Positions 8,231-14,701 of a stretch of 22,252 nt of DNA are shown piece by piece. Below the pieces are notes generated by a model. That model worked only from the letters and a program-made list of their open reading frames with translations, was not told the DNA's origin and searched no databases. The DNA is taken from the IMG/VR virus record IMGVR_UViG_3300032304_000539, positions 1-22,252 of that record; one strand, given 5' to 3'. Within the stretch, counting starts at the first letter, position 1, and every line of letters begins with the position of its first letter. A program made the translations under genes and the position numbers. The DNA is from a virus.

Positions 8231-8289
8231 CCCCGCCCGTGACATAACTAAACACCCCTGTTTAAAATTGATTGTTGAATTGGACGGGG
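8231..8289 (-). promoter_or_regulatory. Structured 5' leader with nested hairpins
   Basis: On the minus strand CCCCGTCC (8289-8282) can pair with GGGCGGGG (8238-8231), an 8-bp stem with one wobble. Inside its loop TAAACA-GGGG-TGTTTA (8264-8249) is a perfect 6-bp hairpin with an all-G loop. The structure ends 19 bases upstream of the ATG at 8211, so it could control translation of the winged-helix-like gene. The GGGGTG core recurs in the two hairpins at 8955-8984 and 20451-20472. No named riboswitch class was recognised. Confidence 0.55.
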
Positions 8290-8298
8290 ACAATGTTA

Positions 8299-8472
8299 TT
8301 AATTAATGTCTGCCATTGCTAAATTAACCATTTTTAATTGAATCCTTAAATCTTTATTTTCCTTTTCTTTTAATCCCAATTCCTTTTCAATCTTTGCAAT
8401 CCTTTCAATTAAGCATTCGTTTTCAAGGCGAAGCAAATATTCCTGACCCATTAAGTAATTATTCTTTGACAT
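8299..8472 (-). CDS. Small coiled-coil protein, 57 aa
   Basis: It starts at ATG 8472-8470 and stops at TAA 8301-8299. The protein begins MSKNNYLMGQEYLLRLENEC and continues as one long charged helix (ERIAKIEKELGLKEKENK) with heptad-like spacing, ending NLAMADIN. The start sits in AACCTATG, a context also found in front of the genes starting at 10755 and 19971. I do not recognise a family. The gene is supported by continuous frame, amphipathic coding pattern and location between two structured RNA elements. Confidence 0.65.
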   Translation of the reverse strand: MSKNNYLMGQEYLLRLENECLIERIAKIEKELGLKEKENKDLRIQLKMVNLAMADIN

Positions 8473-8475
8473 AGG

Positions 8476-8547
8476 TTATTTGTTTACAAGTTTATAAAAT
8501 GTGGCTTTTGCCAATTCCCAAAGTATTATTATTAAAATGATTTTCAT
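8476..8547 (-). CDS. Possible 23-aa membrane peptide
   Basis: This tiny frame starts at ATG 8547-8545 and ends at TAA 8478-8476. The product is one hydrophobic helix followed by a short basic tail (MKIILIIILWELAK, then ATFYKLVNK). It begins immediately after the U-run of a compound hairpin, and its stop lies 3 bases before the next start codon. It has the look of a small phage membrane peptide, but a frame this short can occur by chance. Confidence 0.35.
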   Translation of the reverse strand: MKIILIIILWELAKATFYKLVNK

Positions 8548-8553
8548 AAAATT

Positions 8554-8625
8554 AAAAAAGCCGCCCAAAGTTAACCCAAATTACTACGTTTGTTATTTTT
8601 TAATATTAAAAATGCTTCAGGCGGC
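8554..8625 (-). terminator. Compound terminator-like hairpin
   Basis: On the minus strand GCCGCC (8625-8620) pairs with GGCGGC (8565-8560), with an extra AAG/CTT-type pairing after a 2x2 internal loop, and six T follow directly. The large loop holds a perfect 16-base palindrome, TTTTTAATATTAAAAA (about 8597-8612). It lies just past the stop at 8632. The wide loop makes it weaker than the hairpin at 6921, so it may only reduce transcription or protect RNA 3' ends. Confidence 0.5.
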
Positions 8626-8631
8626 GTAAGT

Positions 8632-8784
8632 TTAAATTCTGTTTATTTTGTCCTGTTCAATTTGATTGTCAGCGTCAATTTCGTCTTCGTCTTCTTCTTC
8701 CCAATCGCAATGTTCTAAACAATCCGGGCAAATATCAATTTCAGGAAAATTGGTGTGCGCACCGCAACAAGTTGAATATGGCAT
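8632..8784 (-). CDS. Small Cys-rich acidic protein, 50 aa
   Basis: It starts at ATG 8784-8782 and stops at TAA 8634-8632. The protein begins MPYSTCCGAHTNFPEIDICP and continues DCLEHCDW into a very acidic run (EEEDEDEID) and a C-terminal DQDK/N-rich end. CCGA near the start plus CPDC and a further Cys suggest a single zinc-binding knuckle. Its start lies one base past the previous gene's stop. The function is unknown; small Cys-knuckle proteins of this kind are common in Bacteroidetes phages. Confidence 0.7.
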   Translation of the reverse strand: MPYSTCCGAHTNFPEIDICPDCLEHCDWEEEDEDEIDADNQIEQDKINRI

Positions 8785-8785
8785 A

Positions 8786-8938
8786 TTATAAGTTTTCAAT
8801 TAAAGCCGTTAACAATAAAGCTACCGTAATAATCGCGAAGAACCAACCCATACCCAAAGATTCTTTGGCGTATTGCTTTTGCATTGCTGCATAATGTTCG
8901 TTTAATTTGTCCTGTTGTGTTTTTAGTCTGTTTTGCAT
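8786..8938 (-). CDS. Small C-tail membrane protein, 50 aa
   Basis: It starts at ATG 8938-8936 and stops at TAA 8788-8786. The first 29 residues form a charged helix (MQNRLKTQQDKLNEHYAAMQ); then a single membrane span follows (GWFFAIITVALLLTALI), ending ENL. It could be an accessory lysis or membrane protein, but nothing shows that. The leader (TTTAAAACTTATACAATG) nearly matches that of the gene starting at 8211. It directly follows the conserved GGGGTGCG hairpin. Confidence 0.65.
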   Translation of the reverse strand: MQNRLKTQQDKLNEHYAAMQKQYAKESLGMGWFFAIITVALLLTALIENL

Positions 8939-8954
8939 TGTATAAGTTTTAAAT

Positions 8955-8984
8955 GTGCGTTGGACAGTCGCACCCCTGCGGGGG
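8955..8984 (-). promoter_or_regulatory. GGGGTGCG hairpin, copy 1
   Basis: On the minus strand GTGCG (8973-8969), loop ACTGTCCAA and CGCAC (8959-8955) form a 5-bp hairpin. Just upstream CCCC-CGCA-GGGG (8984-8973) forms a second 4-bp hairpin that shares one base with it. It lies between the 98-aa gene and the 50-aa membrane-protein gene, at the same place in its cassette as the copy at 20451. It is a likely intercistronic RNA control or processing element. Confidence 0.6.
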
Positions 8985-8989
8985 ATAGG

Positions 8990-9286
8990 TTATAATGTAT
9001 TAAAATAATTAATAATTTTAGGCGTTGTTTCATAACTTCCGCCGTCTTCTGTATGTCTTTGTGAAGAAGTTGCCACGTCGTGAATTAAACCTGTTTCAAA
9101 GTTATAATGTACGTCAACAACTTCGCCGTCAAACTTACCATTCGTACAGGTATAAATATCGTGTACAATATTACGTTCTTCGTGCTTCAATGATTTTGTT
9201 GATAAATACAAGTCAAAGCCTTTTGATTCTAAAATTTCAGAAAGCTTATTTACATTCCAATTTAAAGATAAGGTTGCATTTTTCAT
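8990..9286 (-). CDS. Unknown small protein, first gene of the left cassette
   Basis: The protein has 98 residues and begins MKNATLSLNWNVNKLSEILE. It is a soluble alpha/beta-type protein with a GFDLYLS strand, a TNGKFDGEVVDVHYNF segment that looks like a beta hairpin, and ends TTPKIINYFNTL. No family is recognised. It lies 23 bases past a clear promoter and its first 15 coding bases (ATG, R, AAAATGCAAC) match the first gene of the right cassette (20482-20727) almost exactly, although the rest of the two proteins differs. Confidence 0.7.
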   Translation of the reverse strand: MKNATLSLNWNVNKLSEILESKGFDLYLSTKSLKHEERNIVHDIYTCTNGKFDGEVVDVHYNFETGLIHDVATSSQRHTEDGGSYETTPKIINYFNTL

Positions 9287-9309
9287 TTACTTTTGTTTTA
9301 TTGTTTCCA

Positions 9310-9342
9310 CAAATATAACACAGGTTTTATACACATTCCAAA
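9310..9342 (-). promoter_or_regulatory. Bacteroidetes-type promoter P-left
   Basis: On the minus strand TTTG (9342-9339), 21 bases, then TATATTTG (9317-9310) fits the Bacteroidetes consensus TTTG / TAnnTTTG. An AAAACCTGT segment shortly before the -7 box is shared with the promoter at 20769. The start codon of the 98-aa gene lies 24 bases further on. Tandem operator-like repeats lie upstream. Confidence 0.8.
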
Positions 9343-9368
9343 CATTTTGCAAAGTTTTTTCTAAAATT

Positions 9369-9400
9369 GTGATGAACGGTAAATAATAATGATAAACGGT
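9369..9400 (-). promoter_or_regulatory. Tandem operator-like repeats, left copy
   Basis: Two direct 12-base repeats read on the minus strand: ACCGTTTATCAT (9400-9389) and ACCGTTCATCAC (9380-9369), start-to-start 20 bases. The first overlaps the last base of the terminase stop codon. They lie upstream of P-left and match the pair at 20807-20838, so they are likely binding sites for a phage or host regulator. An origin iteron is an alternative. Confidence 0.7.
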
Positions 9401-10551
9401 TAAGCGAATGCGTAACGACCATTCCCGCGTTTGACATTGTGGTTTTGCCACGCTAAAGCCAAAGCCATTACGGTATCGTCGTGGAATCCTGAAGGCGCTG
9501 AATACCTTACACCGTGTGCAGTAAACTGATATTCAAAAACGTCCAATTCGTCCACAATAACCCCTTCCGGGAATCCGATTCGTCCCTGTTGAATGGCTGA
9601 CGCTAAACCTTCCATTAACTGTTGTTTGGATTGACTTGTAAACTTTAAACCTTCAATGTTTACACCTTCACGAAGCAAGTCTTCAAGTATCGGGTCGCCA
9701 ACCCCTGTTGAATCCACAACAATTGGCGCAGGTGGCAACCTTTTAATTGTTTCTTTGGTATTATGCCAATCCATTTGAAAGCGGTCAAAATAAGCCACGT
9801 TGCCGTCCTTATCCAATCCAATTATAACTGTAAAATCCACAGACTTTGCAAGGTCAATACCATAACAAACAATTGGTTGCGCTGAAATAGGTTTGACGCA
9901 GCGTTTAATAAATGCGTTGCCAAAAGGGTTTGCGCTATTCTCGGACGGATTCGCCATATATTCCTGTTCAAATACAACTTCAGGTAATTGAATTCGTGCT
10001 TCGTCTATTTCGCGCGGGTTAATATGCGGGTTATCGTATGTGCTAAATTTAAAGCTTTGCCAATCGTTTTCGCCCATTTTCATAAACAGGGAATAAAAGA
10101 AGTTTTTGCCGCGTGGTGTTGAAAGGAAAACCGCCTTCCCTTCATAGTCGGTCAGCGTCGGGCGTATGCTATTATTCCAACCGTCTTCAAGGTCAGCAAT
10201 AAATGCAGCTTCGTCAATAATAACCAAATGGAACTTACGACCGCGCAAATTGTCCAATCGTTCGCCGGTAAAAAATTCAATTGACCCTTCGTTGGGACAA
10301 TAGATTTTCAGCTTTGAAATATTGCTTTTAAATGGTAATACTTTTGTAAGGCGTTCAAAGAATACTTGCGCCAATCCGTATGTCGGTGTTATGTATGCAA
10401 CCTGTCCGCCATTTAATGCTTCTTTGATTATAAGTATTTGCGACAATTCAGACTTACCAAAACGACGTCCACACATAACAACAACAAAACGCCTTTCAGC
10501 GTCCAATATCTTTTTTTGGTTTACGTGTGGCGTTGGTAATTCAATGCGCAT
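9400..10551 (-). CDS. terL: Terminase large subunit
   Basis: The protein has 383 residues and is the DNA-packaging motor with ATPase and nuclease domains. ATPase motifs: Walker A-like CGRRFGKS (27-34), Walker B LVIIDEAAF (109-117, D113/E114), coupling motif LSTPRGKN (143-150). Nuclease (RNase H-like) acidic residues: YGIDLAKSVD (D233), IVVDSTGVGD (D280) and FHDDT (D358/D359). It is complete though on the short side for TerL. It follows a 67-aa gene with an overlapping start and is preceded two genes earlier by a TerS candidate. The next gene after it is not a portal, which is unusual. Confidence 0.96.
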   Translation of the reverse strand: MRIELPTPHVNQKKILDAERRFVVVMCGRRFGKSELSQILIIKEALNGGQVAYITPTYGLAQVFFERLTKVLPFKSNISKLKIYCPNEGSIEFFTGERLDNLRGRKFHLVIIDEAAFIADLEDGWNNSIRPTLTDYEGKAVFLSTPRGKNFFYSLFMKMGENDWQSFKFSTYDNPHINPREIDEARIQLPEVVFEQEYMANPSENSANPFGNAFIKRCVKPISAQPIVCYGIDLAKSVDFTVIIGLDKDGNVAYFDRFQMDWHNTKETIKRLPPAPIVVDSTGVGDPILEDLLREGVNIEGLKFTSQSKQQLMEGLASAIQQGRIGFPEGVIVDELDVFEYQFTAHGVRYSAPSGFHDDTVMALALAWQNHNVKRGNGRYAFA

Positions 10552-10755
10552 TTATAATTTTTCTATTTCTTTTTTAACTTCTACCCAATAGTTTAATACT
10601 TGTTTATCGTCATCAACAATATTATCTATTATCTCATCTACTGATATTAAGGCACATTGTTTAATTACTAAACGACCAACGCTTCCTTCTATTTTATAAG
10701 CTATAAGTGTCCAATATTTATCAAATAATTCTTGTGCTTTTTCTTTTGGTGTCAT
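10552..10755 (-). CDS. Small conserved-looking phage protein, 67 aa
   Basis: The protein begins MTPKEKAQELFDKYWTLIAY and ends DKQVLNYWVEVKKEIEKL. It is a helical protein with a middle segment RLVIKQCALISVDEIID. This pattern (MTPKEKA, KQCALISVDEI, YWxEVKxEIEKL) is familiar from many Bacteroidetes phage genomes, usually as a hypothetical protein. Its stop touches the TerL start and it starts in the recurrent AACCTATG context. Its function is unknown; the place between the terminase genes hints at packaging but does not prove it. Confidence 0.75.
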   Translation of the reverse strand: MTPKEKAQELFDKYWTLIAYKIEGSVGRLVIKQCALISVDEIIDNIVDDDKQVLNYWVEVKKEIEKL

Positions 10756-10775
10756 AGGTTTTTTTTATAAAGATA

Positions 10776-11156
10776 TTACAAAATTGTTTTGCCGTCAACA
10801 AATACAACTTCAATTCGTGAATCCTGTTGTACGTCAACCTGTTCTTTTGGTTTGCCATATACACGTGACAAAAGCGTGTCCATTGAATAAAGACTGCCAT
10901 TATTCATTGACTTAATGATTGCCTTTGCAACTGTTTTTTCCAATACCGTCGCTTCAGGGTTACCCGCAACGCTTATTAATTCATTGTCAGTCATTGACAT
11001 TAAAACCTGAATTGAATCGTTTATTTCAGCTAATTTGTACCCCTGTTCTTTTAATAGGCTGACATACTTACGCGGTCGCCCGTTCGGGTTTGCCGTTTCA
11101 CCTTTCTGAAGCACCTTTAATGTCCCCCCGTGTTTTTGTTTGACTATCTTTGCCAT
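10776..11156 (-). CDS. Probable terminase small subunit
   Basis: The protein has 126 residues: a basic N-terminus with GETANPNGRPRK (about 19-30), then helices (YVSLLKEQGYKLAEI, LEKTVAKAIIKSMN) and SRVYGKPKEQVDVQQDSRIE. The NPNGRPRK motif plus short helical domain and KPKEQVDV tail are typical of small-terminase-like (DUF5681-type) DNA-binding proteins found just before TerL. In the family these recognise the phage DNA end for packaging. Only one small gene separates it from TerL. Confidence 0.7.
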   Translation of the reverse strand: MAKIVKQKHGGTLKVLQKGETANPNGRPRKYVSLLKEQGYKLAEINDSIQVLMSMTDNELISVAGNPEATVLEKTVAKAIIKSMNNGSLYSMDTLLSRVYGKPKEQVDVQQDSRIEVVFVDGKTIL

Positions 11157-11171
11157 TGTAATACCTTTGTT

Positions 11172-11294
11172 TTACCTTCCCTGACCTTTGTACGCTTTTG
11201 GTCGTGGATTGTGTTTGTTAAAGCTTTTTTTCGCGTGTCCGCACTTTCTTTTACCGAAATTAGTCTTTTGACTGTCCCCTTTAATCTTTGCCAT
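11172..11294 (-). CDS. Very basic 40-aa protein
   Basis: It starts at ATG 11294-11292 and stops at TAA 11174-11172. The protein (MAKIKGDSQKTNFGKRKCGH, then a Lys/Arg/Asn-rich end finishing YKGQGR) is strongly positively charged and may bind nucleic acid. Its start lies inside the last codons of the HNH gene (14-base overlap), so translation is probably coupled. Similar short KxxNFGKRKxGxAKKS-type proteins are, as I recall, common next to HNH genes in Bacteroidetes phages. Confidence 0.7.
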   Translation of the reverse strand: MAKIKGDSQKTNFGKRKCGHAKKSFNKHNPRPKAYKGQGR

Positions 11295-11538
11295 TTATTG
11301 CCTTTTTATGCTTATCTTTTAAATATTCCAAATGTGTCTTTGTGTCCCCCATAACGACGTGACAATAACGACAAAGCGCCATTAAGTTTTCAATCCTGTC
11401 CTTTTGTTTAGTTCCGCCCATTCCCCTTGCTTCAATATGGTGAATGTCAACCGCTTTGTTCCCGCATACTTCGCACGGAATAAAGTCTTCAATTCCGTAC
11501 CCAAAGTAATCCAAATAAATTTTAGTATAATTTTTCAT
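11281..11538 (-). CDS. HNH endonuclease
   Basis: The protein has 85 residues from the ATG at 11538 (MKNYTKIYLDYFGYG). The longer frame to 11565 adds nine residues, but the internal ATG gives the usual family N-terminus and a short 17-base overlap with the preceding gene's end. The zinc and active-site pattern is CEVC (22-25), DIHHIEARGMGG (31-42), NLMALC and CRYCH (56-60). HNH nucleases next to terminase genes commonly assist DNA end formation in packaging; that role is inferred. Confidence 0.9.
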   Translation of the reverse strand: MKNYTKIYLDYFGYGIEDFIPCEVCGNKAVDIHHIEARGMGGTKQKDRIENLMALCRYCHVVMGDTKTHLEYLKDKHKKAINGKD

Positions 11539-11704
11539 TAAATATGGTAAAACTAACTGCGACAAATATTAAGCCAATTGCAACTGAATTATGGAATTCT
11601 GTATTTTCGTCAATTGCTTCACCAATGTTTATGCCTAACAATATATTGCGCGGCAATAAATGAATTGAAATCCTAAAGTTATAAAACTGAATAAAGTATT
11701 CCAT
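11522..11704 (-). CDS. Small protein with hydrophobic C-terminal strand or span, 60 aa
   Basis: It starts at an ATG that overlaps the HAD-protein stop (TAATG at 11706-11702) and ends at 11522 inside the HNH start region. The protein begins MEYFIQFYNFRISIHLLPRN, continues ILLGINIGE, and ends with SVAIGLIFVAVSFTIFNEKLY. The alternating pattern could be a beta hairpin or a short membrane span. Similar small proteins of the RISIxLxPRNxLLGI type occur in other Bacteroidetes phages as I recall. Its function is unknown. Confidence 0.65.
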   Translation of the reverse strand: MEYFIQFYNFRISIHLLPRNILLGINIGEAIDENTEFHNSVAIGLIFVAVSFTIFNEKLY

Positions 11705-12444
11705 TATTGGTTGTCAATTTGTTTTAATTTCCTTTGCGCCCATTCAATACCTTCAGTTCCACCCCACGCGTCCCACATTAAACCGCCGCAACCTTCTTCG
11801 TATGGTACGTCTTTATTTTGTTGGTGACGCTGAAAAGACGCCATTCGTGCAATCGTATCGCGTGAAATTGGTTCTTTGTTTGCTAATTGGTTTGCCCTTG
11901 CTTTGCCAACAGGTGTTCCGCATTCACCCCAACCGTTTGTTTCTGCGTATTTTAACGCCCTTTTTGCGTTGTTTGTTGCTGCTTCCGGATAATCGGTGTA
12001 TGAATCCACAAAAGCGAATTTTATACCCTTTGCGGTCGTTTTAGAATTAATCAATTCAATTTCACGGGCGTTGTTATCGTAGTGTGTACCGATTCCGTAA
12101 TGTCTTATTGTTTCCCACTTATAAGCGCCATTTGTAAATTTAACCCTGCTTTTTGGAATTCCTAATTCTTCAGCTACTTTGTAAACTTCTTCACTTGCGC
12201 TTTGTTGTCTTCGTGTAACTATGTAAACTGTTTTACCTTCTGCAATTAGTTCTTTTGCTTTGTTAAATCCTTTTTCAGTCGTTAAAGTGTCGTCAAAATC
12301 AAAACTAACTTTGTTTGAATCCGCAGCGTAAGCGCCTGAAGCTAAAATTGCCGCCCAAACGCGGTTCGCCTTTTCTTCTGTATCATAAATACAAGCACCT
12401 GACCCAATTCTGTATTTCCCGTTTGAACATTTAATTACCGGCAT
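11704..12444 (-). CDS. Composite HAD-like hydrolase with phage-type N- and C-terminal modules
   Basis: The protein has 246 residues in three parts. Residues 1-40 (MPVIKCSNGKYRIGSG, CIYDTEEKA) resemble a short module often found at the start of phage head-related proteins. Residues 45-150 form a HAD domain: VSFDFDDTLT (nucleophile D49, D51), YIVTRR (T77), a Lys at K109 and HYDNN (D123). Residues 155-246 (NNAKRALKYAETNGWGECGT then VGKARANQLA, DTIARMASFQRH, GGLMWDAWGG, IEWAQRKLKQ) match a C-terminal module seen in Bacteroidetes phage protease or head proteins. Possible roles include polynucleotide or sugar-phosphate phosphatase. Its start overlaps the glycosyltransferase end by 14 bases. Confidence 0.75.
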   Translation of the reverse strand: MPVIKCSNGKYRIGSGACIYDTEEKANRVWAAILASGAYAADSNKVSFDFDDTLTTEKGFNKAKELIAEGKTVYIVTRRQQSASEEVYKVAEELGIPKSRVKFTNGAYKWETIRHYGIGTHYDNNAREIELINSKTTAKGIKFAFVDSYTDYPEAATNNAKRALKYAETNGWGECGTPVGKARANQLANKEPISRDTIARMASFQRHQQNKDVPYEEGCGGLMWDAWGGTEGIEWAQRKLKQIDNQ

Positions 12445-13438
12445 TGCTAATTAGTTTATTGTAAATAGCAAAACGGCGTTTGTTTACTTCGTGCAGGTTG
12501 AAGTTCTTATTGCAATACTCGTACAACGCGTTCCCGTAGCTTTTACGGGCGTCAGGGTCTTTGGTTAACAACTTAATCCAATAATACCAATCCTTTTGAC
12601 TATTGACGTGACAAGCGGGATAAAAACCCTTGTACGGGTGAACGTTGCTGACAATTGCCGGGTTCTTCTTTGCCGCAGTTTCAAGTACCTTCAAATTAGA
12701 CTTCATTGAATTAAATTTGGAATCAATTAACGGAATAACTGAAATGTCAGAATCGCAATAAGCCGCCATATATGAAGTCACTTCATTGTAATTGTATATT
12801 TTAGGGTTCAGTTTCAATCCGTTAGTAAATGCCGCAATCATTCCGTCCCAAATTGGCTTTTCGCCTTCGTTGTACCCTGCAATTATAGTTTTAACCGGGA
12901 AATTGATTCGCTTCATTGGGTTACGTAATATTTCCATATCCTTCCCGTGCGTTCCCGAACCTGACCAAAACAAACGGACAAGTTCTGATTCTGTTTTGTA
13001 ATCCTTAAATTGTTCTTCGCCGTATGGAATAGCATTTGGTAATATTTCAACATTCTGATTATATGCGTAAACTTCTTCAGCCAATCGTTCGTGCGTAACT
13101 GTGCAAAGGTCGGCAATCTTCAGCCAATTAATTATTTGTTGCGGGACGTCGTTTAAAACATATCGTTCATAAAGTATATGTGAAGGGTCAAGCTTCCAAT
13201 AATCGTCGTTGTCAACTACTAATTTAAAACCGTACTTTTTGCGCCATTCAAACATTTGTTCGGGCGTTATGTTTGCCAACATACGATTCATAACAACAAT
13301 GTCATAATTCCCTTCAAAAGTTTCTTCGCTTATTGTATCGGTCATTAAACAATAATCCTTCTTCATATTTACCAACGGCATCATAATCCTATGATAACCA
13401 ACCCCACTTGTTTTGCTCGTAATCGCTAAAATGCGCAT
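12431..13438 (-). CDS. Glycosyltransferase, GT4-like (GT-B fold)
   Basis: The protein has 335 residues. It begins MRILAITSKTSGVGYHRIMM, a GT-B N-terminal Rossmann pattern with a Gly-rich turn. It then has VVDNDDYW (74-81), a VTHERLAEEV helix (114-123), ILPNAIPY (132-139), and a C-terminal domain with SDISVIPL (230-237), SNLKVLETAA (247-256) and PAIVSNVHPYKGF, which match the acceptor/donor region of GT4-type enzymes. Such enzymes move a sugar from a nucleotide-sugar to a glycan. It overlaps its neighbours by 13-14 bases and forms one unit with the GT2, methyltransferase and acyltransferase genes. Confidence 0.85.
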   Translation of the reverse strand: MRILAITSKTSGVGYHRIMMPLVNMKKDYCLMTDTISEETFEGNYDIVVMNRMLANITPEQMFEWRKKYGFKLVVDNDDYWKLDPSHILYERYVLNDVPQQIINWLKIADLCTVTHERLAEEVYAYNQNVEILPNAIPYGEEQFKDYKTESELVRLFWSGSGTHGKDMEILRNPMKRINFPVKTIIAGYNEGEKPIWDGMIAAFTNGLKLNPKIYNYNEVTSYMAAYCDSDISVIPLIDSKFNSMKSNLKVLETAAKKNPAIVSNVHPYKGFYPACHVNSQKDWYYWIKLLTKDPDARKSYGNALYEYCNKNFNLHEVNKRRFAIYNKLISNAGN

Positions 13439-14115
13439 TTAATTAGTTTTTCATAATGATAAATTGGTTGGTATTTTTCCCAAACCGCCTGTGCGCGCAT
13501 TAAACTTTCGTCCTTCATACGTCTGTATTCTGTACCGTTGCCAACGTCGTGTCCAATATGTTCTGAACTTAATTCAGGTAAATAATAATTAGTAAACCCG
13601 GCAATGATTGCGCGTTCTGCATAATCCCTATCTTGCATTCCGTAAGGGTCGTATTCGGTATTATAACCGCCAATAGTGTCAATTAATTCCCTTGTAATAA
13701 AATTATTACCAAATGGTACGTGTGTTTTATGTATTCCGTCAACCAATGGCGGCAATTCTTCAACGCAATGTATGCCAATAATCCCTGTTTTTGACACACG
13801 TTTTGAAAACATAACCCAATTTGACAACCAATTGGTTGGCAATAGTATGTCATTTGCCAATATACAAACGCCGTCGTATTCCTGTGTTATAGATAAACCA
13901 AAATTGACACCTGCGGCAATACCCCTTTTATGAAGTGACCAATTTGAATAATGCCAATTGTAATATTTTTGTATTTCGGTAAACTGTTCTTCGTCGCTTC
14001 CATTGTCAATAAGATAACAATGCGCGTCGTGACCGCTATTGTAAAAATTCCTGTCAATAACCTGTTTTGTTAGGTCTGACCTATTTTGCGTTAATAATAT
14101 TACGGCTATCTTCAT
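13426..14115 (-). CDS. Glycosyltransferase family 2 (GT-A fold)
   Basis: The protein has 229 residues. GT-A features: MKIAVILLTQNRSDLTKQVI at the start, LIDNGSDEE (35-43) for nucleotide binding, GIAAGVNFGL (65-74), and CILANDILLP (84-93), where N-D replaces the first part of the usual DxD. MQDRDYAERA (160-169) and EHIGHD (185-190) supply likely catalytic and metal-binding residues. It should add a sugar to a glycan, polysaccharide or protein. The start overlaps the methyltransferase gene by 35 bases. Confidence 0.9.
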   Translation of the reverse strand: MKIAVILLTQNRSDLTKQVIDRNFYNSGHDAHCYLIDNGSDEEQFTEIQKYYNWHYSNWSLHKRGIAAGVNFGLSITQEYDGVCILANDILLPTNWLSNWVMFSKRVSKTGIIGIHCVEELPPLVDGIHKTHVPFGNNFITRELIDTIGGYNTEYDPYGMQDRDYAERAIIAGFTNYYLPELSSEHIGHDVGNGTEYRRMKDESLMRAQAVWEKYQPIYHYEKLIKCAF

Positions 14116-14701
14116 AACTTATGTATGTTTTACTTTCGGGTTTATCAATAATTAAACTATATTCGTTTTGTTTCATTATTTCGTTTATTTTATTCCAACC
14201 TATTGTAAGTTTGTGTGTACCCTCGTAACCAACCCAATTATTACCGTCGTCTGTCAAAGGTGATTCAAAATGAATGTATTTAACCCCTTTGCAATATTTA
14301 GCTAACTGTTCAAAATGTTCGTTGCTTAAATGTTCAATAAAATGTGTTGCAATAATAATATCGGCTTTTATTGTTCTTTTATCTGTAAACCAATCAAATT
14401 TTGTAGGCTTAATATAATTAACTTCTTTACATTTAGTTGAACGAATTGCAGCTTCGCAAATTTCTATACCGTACCAACCTGATAAATTAAAGTCTTGCAA
14501 AGCTTGTTTAGCTAAATCGCCCTTCCAAGTTCCGAATTCTAAAACAACTGCATTATTACATAACAATAAAGCTTCCTTTACATTATCATAGTTATAATGA
14601 TTTTGTTCAGGATAACGTGCTTCTAATTCATTATGATAAGTTATTTGCTCATCAATTGTCATTGTATCGTAGCGTTCACGCCACTTGTCAAATTCGTTCA
14701 T
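14081..14701 (-). CDS. SAM-dependent class I methyltransferase
   Basis: The protein has 206 residues. Motif I is VVLEFGTWKGDLA (52-64), followed by GWYGIEICEAAI (75-86), the acidic loop of a Rossmann-like methyltransferase, and DIIIATHFIEHL (114-125) as motif IV. The C-terminal part FESPLTDDGNNW with KLTIGWNKINEIM is less typical. No DNA-methylase motif (NPPY, DPPY or PC) is present, so sugar, glycan or small-molecule methylation is more likely, in keeping with the surrounding sugar genes. It overlaps the acyltransferase gene by four bases (ATGA). Confidence 0.85.
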   Translation of the reverse strand: MNEFDKWRERYDTMTIDEQITYHNELEARYPEQNHYNYDNVKEALLLCNNAVVLEFGTWKGDLAKQALQDFNLSGWYGIEICEAAIRSTKCKEVNYIKPTKFDWFTDKRTIKADIIIATHFIEHLSNEHFEQLAKYCKGVKYIHFESPLTDDGNNWVGYEGTHKLTIGWNKINEIMKQNEYSLIIDKPESKTYISYEDSRNIINAK

